Positions 12,595 to 26,963 of a DNA stretch of 64,000 bases are shown here, in pieces (within the stretch, counting starts at the first letter, position 1; every line of letters starts with the position of its first letter). Below the pieces are notes generated by a model. That model made no database searches. It was not told where the DNA came from and was given only the letters and a program-made list of their open reading frames with translations. The stretch comes from Trifolium pratense (lineage: Eukaryota > Streptophyta > Magnoliopsida > Fabales > Fabaceae), in assembly GCF_020283565.1 (NCBI RefSeq), contig NC_060060.1, positions 71,471,257-71,535,256 on the forward strand. The letters run 5' to 3'. The position numbers and the translations under genes were made by a program.

Positions 12595-13345
12595 AAATTC
12601 TACTATAGGCACAACCCTAAATCTTTTTTATATAGGCACACACACATCAAAGGTAAAAATTAAATCATAAATAATTTTGTCACATCAATCAATATCAATT
12701 AATTTTTTTATCTTTAAATTTTATTTAGGTATGTATGTGTGCCTAAATTTGAAAGTTTGTATTTGTGCCTATGGAAGTGTTCCTCTCTCTTTGAATCCTT
12801 TCCTCACACACTCTACTGACAGAAAAATATTTCTCTAGACACAAGCCCAAATATTTGTTATTAGGCACACTTACAAGATATAAAGCAAAATAAAGTAAAA
12901 ATGGCTAAAGTAATATATTTGATGTGATAATTTTATTTTTCTTTTAATTTTTTTTTAATTTGTATGTGTCTAAATCCTGTACTCAAAAACTCGTGTCCAG
13001 CCAAGTGTTGCTCCTACCGCACTCAGCACATTGGACAACACCAACAGTACACTGCTTGGAAATTATGTTGTGCCTAGCAGTCTAGCACACATGAAAATGT
13101 GCCTAACACGTTGGACATATCCAAAACAAATTTTCAACGTAAAGCTTCAAATTCTAAGTCCCACACGGATAAATTCTTATTTGGACACAAACCCAAAAAA
13201 AAATCATTTAGACACATATAAGTAAAAAAAATTAAAGAGAAAAGACCAAGTAATGTGACAATTTTAATTTTGTTTTAACTTTTTTACATTTATGAGTATG
13301 TGTGCCTAAGTGATATTATTTTGTGTTTGTGCCCAAGTTAGAATT
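12595..13345. mobile_element. Cluster of three related MITEs
   Basis: Three foldback copies lie in a row at roughly 12,595-12,790, 12,835-12,990 and 13,165-13,345. Each begins near GGMCACAAMCC and ends with the inverted form (GTGTGCCTAA ... TTGTGCC). The best pair of ends is TCTACTATAGGCACAA on the left and its imperfect inverse ending TTGTGCCTATGGAAG. The interiors are AT-rich and diverged. Boundaries are approximate and target duplications were not resolved. Confidence 0.6.
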
Positions 13346-13469
13346 CCTCTGCGCACACAATACTTCTTACCTTTTCCCCACACATATTTATCTTCTTTTG
13401 ATTTTCTTTTCAAAATCAATTGCACCCAAAAGATTTTTCATTAAATTATATATATATATATGAGTCAGG

Positions 13470-13655
13470 ATCCGTTGACACCAACTAGTTTGACACCAAA
13501 TGTTACACCTCTCAATAACGTTTTAACCGATATAAATTTTATAAAATCCACCGTTGGATTGAAAGTTTACATCATATAGATCATTTGTGTAAAATTTCAG
13601 ACAAATCCAAAATCATTTGATATGCTATTGAGACACATAAAGATTAACGGCATTT
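13470..13655. mobile_element. Half copy of the 9.8-kb foldback MITE
   Basis: Shares ATTTTATAAAATCCACCGTTGGATTGAAAG-like sequence and ATTTGATATGCTATTGAGAC with the arms of the element at 9,790-10,125. The rest of 13,656-14,506 shows no exon or repeat that I can support. Confidence 0.55.
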
Positions 13656-14506
13656 ACATCTCATGGTCATGGCAAAAGAAACATGTCAAATGAGTTACTG
13701 ATTTACTACTATCTTGTAATTTTAGTTGACATGCCTTAATGTTTGTTCACAAATTATAGTTATTCAATATGCATCATTCAATTATTTTCGGTCATTCTAA
13801 ACTTGATTTAGGAAAAAGATTATTTTCGGTAAAAAATGATACTAATTAATAAATATTTTAAGAGCACATGTGAAAAAATTAAAATAGTATTATCTCAAAA
13901 ATTATGTGGTGTATTCGGATTTAAATTGTCTCCTGTGAAAAAATCAATGGAGGAGATACAGTGTTATTATACATACATCTTTCATTTAATTATTTTATTA
14001 TGTAAACAACTCTTCAAAATTAATTACCATAATTACAATGAAGATAAAGTAACCGGAGAGAATCTCCTCCCAAAATATTAAATTCTTTAAGGAATTGAAA
14101 ATGATCTTTTCAAAACAATAATCCTAATATTTAGTTCTTAATTAGCATCTATACCATTACCTCACTTGTTCAATTACAAGTTAAATAAACACAAGCATGT
14201 GAATATTTAATTGGATTCTAAAGAGCTTGATGTCAATATTGAAAGAGCTTCATTCACTACATTACTCAAAAAAGGAAGTGTGTAAGAATCAAAGGGGGTT
14301 TTGTTTGTTTGTTTGTTTTATTATGGAAGGAAGGTGCTTGGCAGGTTCCCCTACAACTGTAGTTACCAAGACGACCAAGTCGCCAACCCACCACACACAC
14401 ATATATTATATATACACCAACCAACCAGCAACCAAAACACAAACAAAAGTCTCATGCTCACGTAGTAATATTCAAATCATGATGTCATCTAGAAATATTC
14501 ATCGAA

Positions 14507-14725
14507 TATAATGGAATGGAGCGGAGTAGAATGAGATGGAGCGGGATGAAATAAATCTTTTATTTCATTGTTTGGATATTTTAAAACTGGTGGTATGAGA
14601 TGAAATTCATTCAATCTTATTTCATTCCATTATAATTATTTTTAAAATTCAAACAATGAAACATTATTTTATTCCATCTCGTTCTGCTTCATTCCATTAT
14701 ATTTCATCAATCCAAACATAGGATC
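14507..14725. mobile_element. Palindromic MITE
   Basis: The left arm ATATAATGGAATGGAGCGG is mirrored by the right arm ending CTTCATTCCATTATATTTC. Internal ATTTCATT/AATGAAAT blocks also pair. About 220 bp with no coding capacity. Confidence 0.7.
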
Positions 14726-14827
14726 ATGCTAACATGTATTTTTAGAGGGCTAACCGCATATGTTAATGATATTTTAAATAGTAATAGGAAATGACTCAAA
14801 TGAGGAGTCATTTTTTTTTTGTAATGA

Positions 14828-14888
14828 GCTGGAAATCGAACTCAGGATTTATAGCACTACCCAAACTCCTCACCACTAGATCAAATCT
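14828..14888 (-). mobile_element. SINE-like (tRNA-derived) fragment
   Basis: On the - strand TTGATCTAGTGGTGAGGAG resembles a box A and GAGTTCGATTTCCAG a box B, 30-odd bases apart. Ends are not defined. Confidence 0.4.
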
Positions 14889-15210
14889 AATGTAGAAATA
14901 TTTTGTTAAAGTTTATGCATACTTTTGGTTTTTGCAATGGTACAATTGATAAAATTTACATCATTGTATATTAATTTTTTAAAATAATTAAAGTTTTGTG
15001 ACAAAAACAAAAAGTTAAAAGAACCAAAGATTATTAAGAGATGAGTAATGAGTTAGGCAGAACAATTTTAGTTATATTATATTTGATTGGCTTAAATGCA
15101 ATTTTGCCCCCCTGTTTTGATTAAATTGGAATTTTACTCCCGTGTTTTAAAATGCGGACTTTTACCCCCCCCCTCCCGTTTGATAATTTTTTGGATTTTG
15201 CCCTCCCTAA

Positions 15211-15549
15211 AATTCTGCTTTCGAGTCACAACTTCAAAGCTTCGCACACAACTCAATTTGGATTAATAATTCACCAAACGGATATCGAAATGATCGTAAT
15301 CAAGTTATCTTTCCACATAATCAAACCCCACTAAATTTGGAGTTACAAAAAGAGATTAATTACCGTTTTAGTGAAGTTATGTCTTCCAAAATTCTGCACA
15401 AAATCTGCTTTCAAGTCACAACTTCAAAGCTTCGCACACAACTCAATTTGGATCAATAATTCACCAAACGGATACCGAAATGACCATAATCGAGTTAGCT
15501 TTCCACATAATCAAACTCCACTAAATTTGGAGTTACAAAAAGATATTAA
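15211..15549. repeat. Two-copy duplication, 190-bp period
   Basis: The ~150-base segment from 15,211 (AATTCTGCTTTCGAGTCAC) recurs from 15,401 with scattered base changes; both copies end near GGAGTTACAAAAAGA. The preceding sequence (TTGGCTTAAATGCAATTTTG, then C-tracts) looks like a transposon end. No coding frame is conserved between copies. Confidence 0.85.
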
Positions 15550-15723
15550 TGCAAGCAACACTACAGAATTTTGTTAGACCAAAATGTAGTTGGTTCTAAG
15601 TTCTAACGACCCTACCATAGTGGTCACACTATATATAGTGTTGCCATCAATCAAGTTCATCTTTTCTTTTTATTTCTCACAAAATAAAGTTCAACTTTTT
15701 TATATTCCAAAAATATGTAATGT

Positions 15724-15729
15724 CACGTG
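15724..15729 (+). promoter_or_regulatory. G-box CACGTG upstream of the VQ gene
   Basis: A perfect palindromic CACGTG lies 186 bp before the VQ start codon. bHLH factors such as MYC2 and bZIP factors bind this core. Jasmonate or stress control is plausible for a JAV1-type gene but is inferred. A W-box-like TTGACC (WRKY site) lies at 15,811-15,816 and a TATA-like CATAAATA near 15,852-15,859. Confidence 0.5.
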
Positions 15730-15909
15730 TCATATCACATGATGCCGCCTTAAGCATGTAACACTGTTTTTCCTAAATCCAAACTAGGATCCTCACTTAC
15801 GTTCACACTTTTGACCAAAAAAAAAAAAAACAAAAAAATACTAAAAACCAACCATAAATACCCAACAAGACACACATGTTTCCTTCTCTCTCTTTCTCTT
15901 TTCCTTGCC

Positions 15910-16551
15910 ATGATCCAAACCATGTCTGATCCTCCACCAAATGAGTTTTTTCAATTCTATCATCAAAATTTCCCAAATCAAACCCCTCCTCCTAACTACA
16001 CCTCCATTACTACTAACACCACCCCCTCTTCCACTATACCACCGGAGACAATAAACCCAACCTCACCAACCTCAGCCACCAATTTGGGCCCAGAAGGAAG
16101 AGTATCAAAGCCCATAAGAAGAAGATCACGGGCTTCAAGACGTACCCCCACCACTTTACTAAACACAGACACTACCAATTTCCGGGCCATGGTACAACAA
16201 TTCACCGGAGGCCCAATTGCACCTTTTGCCGCCGCAGCAACATCATCACCACCCAGTTTTTCAACTCTGGCGGGCCTTGGACTCGGCCCACGGGCTTCTC
16301 TTCCTATCAATCAATCCATCATGTCTCATCCTTTCTATCAACACCCCCAACAGCTTCAACAACAACACTATAACATGTATAGTGGCAACGTTAATACACA
16401 AACAAGTGGAGTAGGAGGAGATGAAAACATGTTTTTTCAGAGAATAATAAGCAACCCAAGACCTTCAAACAATATTAATAATAATGTTGTTAATGATCAA
16501 ATTCAAGGAGAAGATGAAAGTGGTTTCTTTCCAAGCACTTCTTCATGTTGA
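15910..16551 (+). CDS. VQ22: VQ-motif transcriptional regulator, VQ22/JAV1 type
   Basis: Intronless, 213 residues from the first in-frame ATG at 15,910; a second ATG at 15,922 is possible. The open frame runs further upstream but without ATG and across the TATA-like region. The VQ motif is FRAMVQQFTG at residues 91-100 (V95, Q96). It is preceded by the conserved basic block RRRSRASRRTPTTLLNTDT (about 70-88) and a Pro/Thr/Ser-rich N-terminus with NEFFQFYHQNF. The C-terminal half is Gln/Asn-rich. VQ proteins are small nuclear partners of WRKY factors. Arabidopsis VQ22 (JAV1) represses jasmonate defence and is degraded on wounding. The basic block plus motif spacing match that subgroup, but the exact orthologue is inferred. 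Confidence 0.92.
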   Translation: MIQTMSDPPPNEFFQFYHQNFPNQTPPPNYTSITTNTTPSSTIPPETINPTSPTSATNLGPEGRVSKPIRRRSRASRRTPTTLLNTDTTNFRAMVQQFTGGPIAPFAAAATSSPPSFSTLAGLGLGPRASLPINQSIMSHPFYQHPQQLQQQHYNMYSGNVNTQTSGVGGDENMFFQRIISNPRPSNNINNNVVNDQIQGEDESGFFPSTSSC

Positions 16552-18200
16552 GTTGATAATCGATTATTTTCCGGTAGGAACAGAAGAAGTTGTTTTGTTT
16601 TATTTTTCTTTGGTCGCATGGGGAGGCGGAGGAATGAAAGTGACACGTAAATTAAAGCAAATGAATTAGGTTGCTAACTTGGCCTGAAATTGTTGACCAA
16701 CCATTCTACTTCAACAAATATTTAATATTTTATTCTTATTATTATTTACTATTATTATTACTAGTACTAGTACTGTTTCTTTTTTAACTTTTGTAATAAT
16801 AACTTTTTTTTGGTGTGCATGCACTAGGCTATGCTTCTAGATCCTTTGCTTGGCGTTACAAACACGTTTATTTATTTATTATTTACTTTCTAGTGTTGTC
16901 AAGCACTTTATTTGTGGACTATAGTTTAAGTTTTATTTTGTTTATATATATTATTTAGGGTATGTTGCTGACTTTTCCTAATCGATGATGAACAATGACC
17001 ACTCTATATTTTTTTGTTTGATGATGATCAATAATAATACAATTGGGACCCTTTTTCTAAAAGATATTAGCCCATCAATGAAAAGTCATATATTAGTTGT
17101 ACTATATAGATAGATTTAATTTCGTCAAAAAAAATAATATAGATAGATTAAATAATGTTACTTTAGCAGTTGGGTATGTGGAATTTGCAAGCTACCCTTA
17201 CCAAATTCCATTGACGTAGGTAGGTGATTGCATAGCCAGGAGTACTAATTAAACTTTTCACAAAATCTCTTAATTAAGTTGACTGGATTTTCTTGTTGGT
17301 TCTGCACTAAAATGGAAATGAAATGCGTGACTCTTGTAAAAATATAAATGAAGTTATATATCCTAACCGTTTTATAATCTCCTTTGTTGCTAGTACTAAT
17401 AATAAATTGTCTTCCGTAACGTGTTATTTAGATAGGATCTGGATCCTCTCAATACACTACTTTCTACTATATATAACTCAACTTTTCTAACAATATGAGT
17501 TGTATTAATTATTTTAATGTTGGGACTTAGGGAGCTTATTCTTTCTCTAATGAAATTTTTTCATTCACATGCAATTGCATCGTTGTTGACACTCAATATC
17601 GATGTGTACATCGTCTGATTACCATTGTCGAAAAAAACTTTTGACAAAATGAGTCAGTCAAACCATCCACAATCTAATGTCATTGTTGGGACTTTAGAAG
17701 AGCATGAAACATTAGGGGGGATTGTCACATTGGAAATTTAAGCAACATAAGTGGATTCAACCTCACATCTTAATTCAAAACATTAGATACATGAATATTT
17801 TCACTAACATTATGCTCAATAGTAGTAATATATTTTATTTAATCCACGTGACTAGGTTCAAATATGACTGGTTGTTGAATTAAATGATATTGAATTTTAC
17901 ATTGATGATATATGATACAAGTTGTTTGTTATCGGAAAAAATATAAACACTCTTTTCTAGCCTCCACCAACTAAAATTCTTGGATCCGCGACCTCCCAAT
18001 ATCCCCATTTCTATCCCATGGAGACTCTTACACTCACTACACTTTGATCTATATATGCCAATATTTATATAAATATATTTAAATAATGATTTATTTGTTA
18101 AATCTTGATTATCTCATTTGTGATATTTTCTTTCTTTTGGTGTCTATTAGCCACCCCATTTGCATCCTCAAATTAATGGTGTCTATTATTAGTAACTCCA
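16552..18200. other. 3' flank of the VQ gene and gene-free DNA
   Basis: The first few hundred bases are likely 3' UTR. The remainder is AT-rich with short simple repeats (TTATTATTA, ACTAGTACTAGTACT near 16,740-16,775). No exons, RNA genes or clear transposon ends were recognised. Confidence 0.5.
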
Positions 18201-18609
18201 TGGACGGATCCAGAAACTTATTGTACGAGGGGCCGGAAATAAGAACAATTATTTTGAGCTTAAACATATTTTTTGTTAGTCATTTTGATTTTTAAATTTA
18301 TCTTTCCTTTGTTAGTTTGGTCCTCAAATATGTTTTATGTTAGTCAGTTTGTCCAAAAATTACTAATAATAGACACATTTGAGAATATTTTGTAATTTCA
18401 ATACACTTTATTTGACAATTAATATTTCATTTATTTAAGGACCAATATATTTTATGTTAGTCATTTATTTTTACCATAGTATAATTCATAATACTAAACT
18501 AAAGTGTTATAGATAGATAATTGAGACATAATAATATATATATTATATACATATATGAGGGGGAGGGGGGGCCTTGGCCACATTGCCTACCCCCTTTGAA
18601 TCCGTCCCT
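18201..18609. mobile_element. TIR element with GGACGGATYCA ends
   Basis: The left end reads GGACGGATCCAGAAAC and the reverse complement of the right end reads GGGACGGATTCAAAGG. A G-rich tract occurs next to the right end. It is the same general type as the element at 39,022-39,936. The target duplication has decayed. No coding sequence. Confidence 0.6.
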
Positions 18610-21600
18610 AAGCCATTCCATTTTCCTTCTCAAATAGTTTTTTTTTAAAAAAAAAAACTCGGTATCTTGTTCTAGGATAGACTAATTCGAAAAGACTAAT
18701 TCTACCGTCCACTTGCTACTTGCTGAGGCCTCATTTAAAGTTAGAATTTTTTATTTTGTATGAACTAATCCGTCAAAATTAACACCGAAGAAAATCAAGT
18801 AGGTGTTTTTTACTTTGTTGGGTCTCTAGTAATTAAAACGACTCTCATTAAAGATTCTCTTATAATCTTTGCATTAGAGTTGGTCCTTTCATTTATAATG
18901 GGTCTTTCTGCACATTTTATTTATGTAATTTTTCTTAGATATATACCTCGTAACTGATTATTTTTTGGTCCTTTCGTTAACGAGTATTTCTAGGGTATTT
19001 TTTAAGCATTCCGTTATTCCTATAAATAAAGGGTTGTAATCAATTTTTGCTTTATAACTAATGGGTGAGTGATTATACCAATATTCCATCTCTTATCCCT
19101 TTCATTCTTCCTCGTTGTTAGTTTTAGATTGTTTTGTGTGCAAGAATTACAAGTGTTGCAGGTGATATTTGCGTGGAAAAAAAAGAAGATAAAATGTTGT
19201 CATGATATTGACACTAAGTCAATGTTAAATATAAGTTCAAAATTTAGTATTATCATGCAAGTTTTACTTGTTAAAATTTATCAAAATGAAAAAGGAAAAA
19301 AAAATTGCTGTGACAATTCTTGTGTGAAACGCACTTAAAAAATCACAAATCATATAATTAGTGTTTGTGACAAAAAAAAAGTGTCTAAACTATTGTGACA
19401 CCATCTAAGAAAAATCCAATTCATGTAAGTGTGACAGAAAAAAAAAATTAGTTTCATTCAATAAATAATTTATATTATAGGTCAAATACATTTTTGTTAT
19501 TGAATAAAATTAAAAAGTAAACTTTCATTTACATATGAAACTGAATGTAATATTACACCTACCTACAAAAATAAATTACATGTGCGATATATATTGATAG
19601 TGCGAAACCGCCAAAAGCTTACAGCCTACTACAGGTATATTAGTAGTTTTTTGAAATTAGATGTCTGGTCAAAATTGAATGACCAATATTTTGATGCAGT
19701 TTTAATTTTATAAAATTCAAAAAATTTAACTTTAAAAACTAAACCGTTTGATTTTAATCGAATAATTCAAATCTCGTTCGCACGCATGCATGACTTCCAA
19801 TTGCACTTATTCCGAATCCTTACCATCCACACCTATATTTATCTCATTGATTTGGTATTTGTCTATTGTCACAAGGTTTGATTGATGTGACCAGGAATGG
19901 GTGGAGGGGGTGAATACTATATGATGGGTTAGTATTGCCTAATTTTCAAAAATTAAGTATGTATTTACGATTTTATCTATACACAAGTGAAATAAGTCAT
20001 TCATGGAATACAAACATGTTTTCACAATAGTTTTTTTGGATTTTGATGGACCGATCACTTTTGATTCGAGATCGGAGTTAGTGTCTAGTGGCATCTCTAC
20101 GCGTCGGGTTGTTGTCTTCTCTGGTGGTCTGGAAGTTGAGGAGTGTCTATCTAAGAATGATATTAGTATTAGACTTCTATTATGCGATGTTTGTTTTGGT
20201 ATTTTCATTGGCGTTCCGCTTATATACGGCGCCCTTGTTTGTAGCCTCTCTTTTACGGGTCTCTGTTCGTCTTGTACAAAGACCCGATTATTATTAATAA
20301 TATTTTTGCTATTAAAAAAAACATGTTTTCACATTTCACTATTATTAATAAGTATTATAATTGAATTAAATGTCACATCACATATTATTTTATCTACATG
20401 ATAAAATTTAGGATCCTGTGTACCCTAAAAGCATGTTAAGAGCCAAAAAGTAAAATTATTGTATTGAAAAATACAACAATTTGGTATAAATCACAAAATA
20501 TGAGCTTATTCCAACTTAATCAGTGTCCAAGATATTAATGTAGGCCAACATGCATACAAATTAAAAAAATATAATAAAAATCCATCATGCAAAATAATCA
20601 AATCCTGTATAGATTGTGTAATAAGCCATATAACCATTCAACTTCACTTCACAAATATCAATCCAATGTCAAAAATGAAGTAAATATATACATGTGTTGA
20701 TGAAAGCATCATAATAGATTCTACTAAAACCTCTGAATCAAATTAAACACAGGATTTTCCTACCTCTACTTTTCCCAACCAGTGCTAACTTTTAGGCTCT
20801 TGGAATATTGATGGAAAACCAAGATATCTACTAAAACAATCATATTTTTACATGGAAAACCAAGATAAACAGTTCTTATTTAAAAATCTTAATGCAAAAT
20901 TACAATATCCACAGCACATCAAATGGTTACACTTAATAACATTCATTTCTAAAAGCAGAGAAAAATATAAACCTGAAACTGCTCAAGAGAATGATAAGAA
21001 ACTCTTCACTCCGATCTTATTTCATTCAAACCAAAATTACTCAATACTTTAGCTAATAGATGTGTCAATTACTCAATTAAACATGAAGTAAAACATTTCT
21101 ATACACGAGCAAATTCAACATACTTAACTGAGATCGTTTCTAATAAATGGGTGGCTATAATGTTAGTGTATAATTGACCATGAAAAATGGAAATTAAACC
21201 ATTTAGCAATTGAATGAATCATACAGAGCCTACAATAGATTTATTAGCCGCAAGAGCTCTCAGACAACGATTTCAATCACAGGAAATAAAGATTGTAGGC
21301 ATTTCAACAATATTGCAAGAAATACTCACAATTCCACAATGCACAAATTATTAAGTGCTAATCTCAACCCAAAAAATAGCTCAAATAGGAATTAAAATCT
21401 AATAGAAGAAAGGGTGTGTTTGAAACATAGCTTAGATATTAAAAGATAGTAGAGCTTAAATACTCGTATCAAATGCAAGTTTAACCTAAAATTACCGGAT
21501 GCAGTATATCAGTCAGACTTCATCAAAATCCCAGCACAAATATCATCAAAATGTACAGAAAGTAAATCATTCCACTACAGCTCAAGAAAACACGTTTAAC

Positions 21601-21693
21601 ACCATTCATTCAATCATGTTCAAAGTATATTGCATATGCTGGAATAAAAATTGGGAAAAGAAAGACAGGTAGTTAATAAATAGAGTACGTACC
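18610..21693. other. Gene-free stretch, probably old transposon debris
   Basis: No convincing exons. At 20,003-20,330 an open frame with higher G+C than its surroundings ends in a sequence (TTGTACAAAGACCCG, then AT-rich, then A7) that could be the decayed 3' end of a LINE, but no reverse transcriptase motif is present. The rest is AT-rich. Confidence 0.35.
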
Positions 21694-21761
21694 AGATAGT
21701 TTCTCATCATAGCTGGTGTCATTGTATCATCTTTGTCGCCATCACCATTGCATTGCTCCAT
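21694..21761 (-). pseudogene. Orphan first exon, unrecognised gene
   Basis: On the - strand an ATG at 21,761 opens a 23-codon exon starting MEQCNGDGDKDD and ending AMMRNYL, directly before a strong donor (CTG|GTACGT at 21,693-21,688). Upstream sequence looks like a plant 5' UTR. No matching downstream exon could be found between 20,400 and 21,690, so this may be a gene remnant, a very short gene, or chance. I do not recognise the protein. Confidence 0.3.
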
Positions 21762-22555
21762 TTTAAGGGGTAAGTGGCAATTATGAGCATGAAGCAGTAG
21801 TGCAGTACATGAAGAGCCCTATATTCTTCTAGTAACCCTACTACCGCTGGTTGGCTTGTGTAAGATTTAACATCTCATTTGCATAAACATATTTCTTTTC
21901 TCATTACTTTTTTTTTTGAGCAGCAAAATATGAATATAATAATAATGGATAAGATTAGGTTACAAAGTATTAATAAATCCAAATTTGGGAGTAAATAAGA
22001 GTACAAGTATTGCTAAACCCAAATTTGGGAGAAAGTATCCTTCTCATTACTAGTAATCTGAACATATTGTCATATTCCAATTGTTATTCTACAGCAATCA
22101 AATTTAATACCGACACTACAAACACTTTGAGCAATATTTTCATACTACACTGTAACATGGCCAAAACCATGCAACATGCAAATGGATATATTCTAACCCT
22201 TCAGGGGCTTATCTCTCAAGTTACAAGCCAGTGTGGATGAAAGCAAGTAAAATAGGGTGAACCTTTTGAGGCTGAAATCTAAATAATAAATGAAAAGGAA
22301 ATGACAGAATTTTCACTATCATTAGGTCAATTACATGACTATAATCAAAAACAAAAGTTCAGGGCAGGTACACAAACAATATTTTCATGTATATCAAGAC
22401 GTAATGCTGAAATTTTGGACCACGCCAGCAAAATGGAAGGTCCCTTCTGCAACATAGAAGAATGTTTCTTGAAACAATGCTAAGCACAGAATTTTGCAGC
22501 ATAAATCTCATGGGAAGTTGCTAAGCATATTCTGACAAGAATTTAGCAAATTCAT
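21762..22555. other. Intergenic region downstream of CCT
   Basis: Holds the probable CCT 3' UTR on the - strand (just left of 22,556). Otherwise AT-rich sequence without recognised features. Confidence 0.5.
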
Positions 22556-25411
<2,856 letters not shown>

Positions 25412-25739
25412 GTTTCCGTCTTGATCGATATTTGTTTGTTCCTTTGCTTTCTCTTTTCTTCTAATTTCCTCACGCTCATTTGCGATTCCGCGTTAATTTC
25501 GCTTTTTTATTTGTTTTTTTTTTAATTTTACGGTGCCTTTATCAAAGAATATTCCTTTTGTTTTTTATTCTCTTGCCTTAATTATTACTATTATTATTAA
25601 TTAAATAAAAGGTGGTACACAGAATAGCTACGTGATCCCTCTTCTTCCATCATTCTCCTTCCTTCAAAAATATAAATGTAATAGAAAATCAACAAAAAAA
25701 TAATAAAAGAAAAAGAGTAAGAAGATGCAACTGCGGTTC

Positions 25740-25835
25740 CGTGAACTTAGTTAAGTTGGCAGAGACAATATATATATATATAGGAGATTGAAGTTTGAAC
25801 CTCGATCATTCCACATATTTTTAGGTGGGAATAAG
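25740..25835 (+). mobile_element. SINE-like (tRNA-derived) fragment
   Basis: TAGTTAAGTTGGCAGAGA resembles a box A and GAAGTTTGAACCTCGA a box B about 50 bases further. An AT dinucleotide run lies between them. It lies about 330 bp upstream of the CCT start codon. Confidence 0.45.
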
Positions 25836-26069
25836 TTAGCAGTCCCGTATATATATTCAAAATAATCACACATGACTAAAGTTAAGCCTAAAACAAATTG
25901 TACCGCTAATCTTTTATGCTAAAATAAAAAACTACAATATATAACTAGCATAAATACTTTTTAGGATAATCTTAAAATATAACTATATGACTTAAAAATT
26001 CATAAAAAAAATTATATAATTATAAAATAAATGGGGTACTAATTTCATAATTCTAACAGGGTACTCTAT

Positions 26070-26147
26070 TCATTAAGTAACATTATAAGCATTATAACTT
26101 ATGAGTAGCATTATTAAGCAACATAATTTTATGGAATTAGGGTTGCA
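26070..26147. repeat. Left copy of a ~75-bp direct repeat flanking the nested transposons
   Basis: The block from TTCATTAAG through AGCATTATTAAGCAACA to AATTAGGGTT recurs at 32,023-32,099 in the same orientation, with several base changes and one 8-base gap. Confidence 0.75.
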
Positions 26148-26184
26148 TCAGAGAATAATGAAAAGATGATATTTCATTGGTGTT

Positions 26185-26375
26185 TAATACTCCAACTAAT
26201 GCATATTATTAGAATCCAACTAGTGCAGTCCAAAAATTATAGTTTAACTGGTAGAAATGCCGAAATTATTAGTGTTGGACGTAATGATTGGAGTTCAAAC
26301 CTCTGTCACTCTACTTTATACGTATGTAGGTTTTCAATGACTTTGTCATTTCGTCTATTAAAAAAAGAAAACAAA
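26185..26375 (+). mobile_element. SINE-like (tRNA-derived) element
   Basis: TAGTTTAACTGGTAGAAATG resembles a box A and GGAGTTCAAACCTCTG a box B, followed by a T-rich region and an A-rich end (AAAAAAAGAAAAC). The repeated phrase CCAACTAGTGCA at about 26,217 and 26,377 may be its target duplication. Confidence 0.6.
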
Positions 26376-26780
26376 TCCAACTAGTGCATATTATGAGGAA
26401 TCAATGAAATATTTGAATCGTTTTTACAGTTGTTATAACTTCTGAAGTATGCATTGTACAAACACATTTTTATCTCATTTTAATAGGTGGCTTCTAGGGT
26501 GAGGGTTCTATCAAGTCCCTCACCGGTGTACCACTCAAATCTACCGTTAGATTTAATTAGCTTGTATGATCTAATAATTCATCACCACACCGGATCCCGT
26601 TTCTTCCTCTTTCTCTTGGGCGATGTAATTTTATCCTTCATACAATATTGCCCTTAATTCCTTCCAATTCTATTAAACATTGCACAATATTTTCAAGCAT
26701 TCTCTCCCTCTCTCCCGATCTCCGTCTTCAAAAGATTATTTTCTTAATTATACAAAAAAAAAATGAAACAAATTTATATC

Positions 26781-26963
26781 TGTTATGAATATTATTAGTG
26801 GATGTCCTGGCCCATGTAATTGGCCCATTATGTTTACCTATATATAGATACTATGTATCACTATATTGTAACCCTAACCCTAATCCTAGTGGTGAATAAC
26901 ATACACTATTCTTTCTCTCTTCTCCATCTATACTATTGCTCTTATTTACATTAGTTTATAACA
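26781..26963 (+). repeat. 5' LTR of the non-autonomous copia element
   Basis: Begins TGTTATGAATATTATTAG and ends TTAGTTTATAACA. Contains a TATA-like TACCTATATATAG and telomere-like AACCCTAACCCTAATCC. The sequence right after it (CGTTATCAGCACGAG) is the likely primer binding site. Confidence 0.95.

Noticed and set aside
15811..15909. N-terminal extension of the VQ protein by 33 residues
   Set aside because: The frame there has no ATG (it opens at a TTG) and overlaps the TATA-like promoter segment; the conserved protein begins at 15,910 or 15,922.
20003..20401. 132-codon frame with FLDFDGPI resembling a phosphatase motif
   Set aside because: The resemblance to a DxD phosphatase motif is too short, the remainder is low-complexity hydrophobic sequence, and no exon structure supports it.
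26865..26890. Interstitial telomere
   Set aside because: Only about two and a half units, and it occurs identically inside both LTRs, so it is an LTR component.
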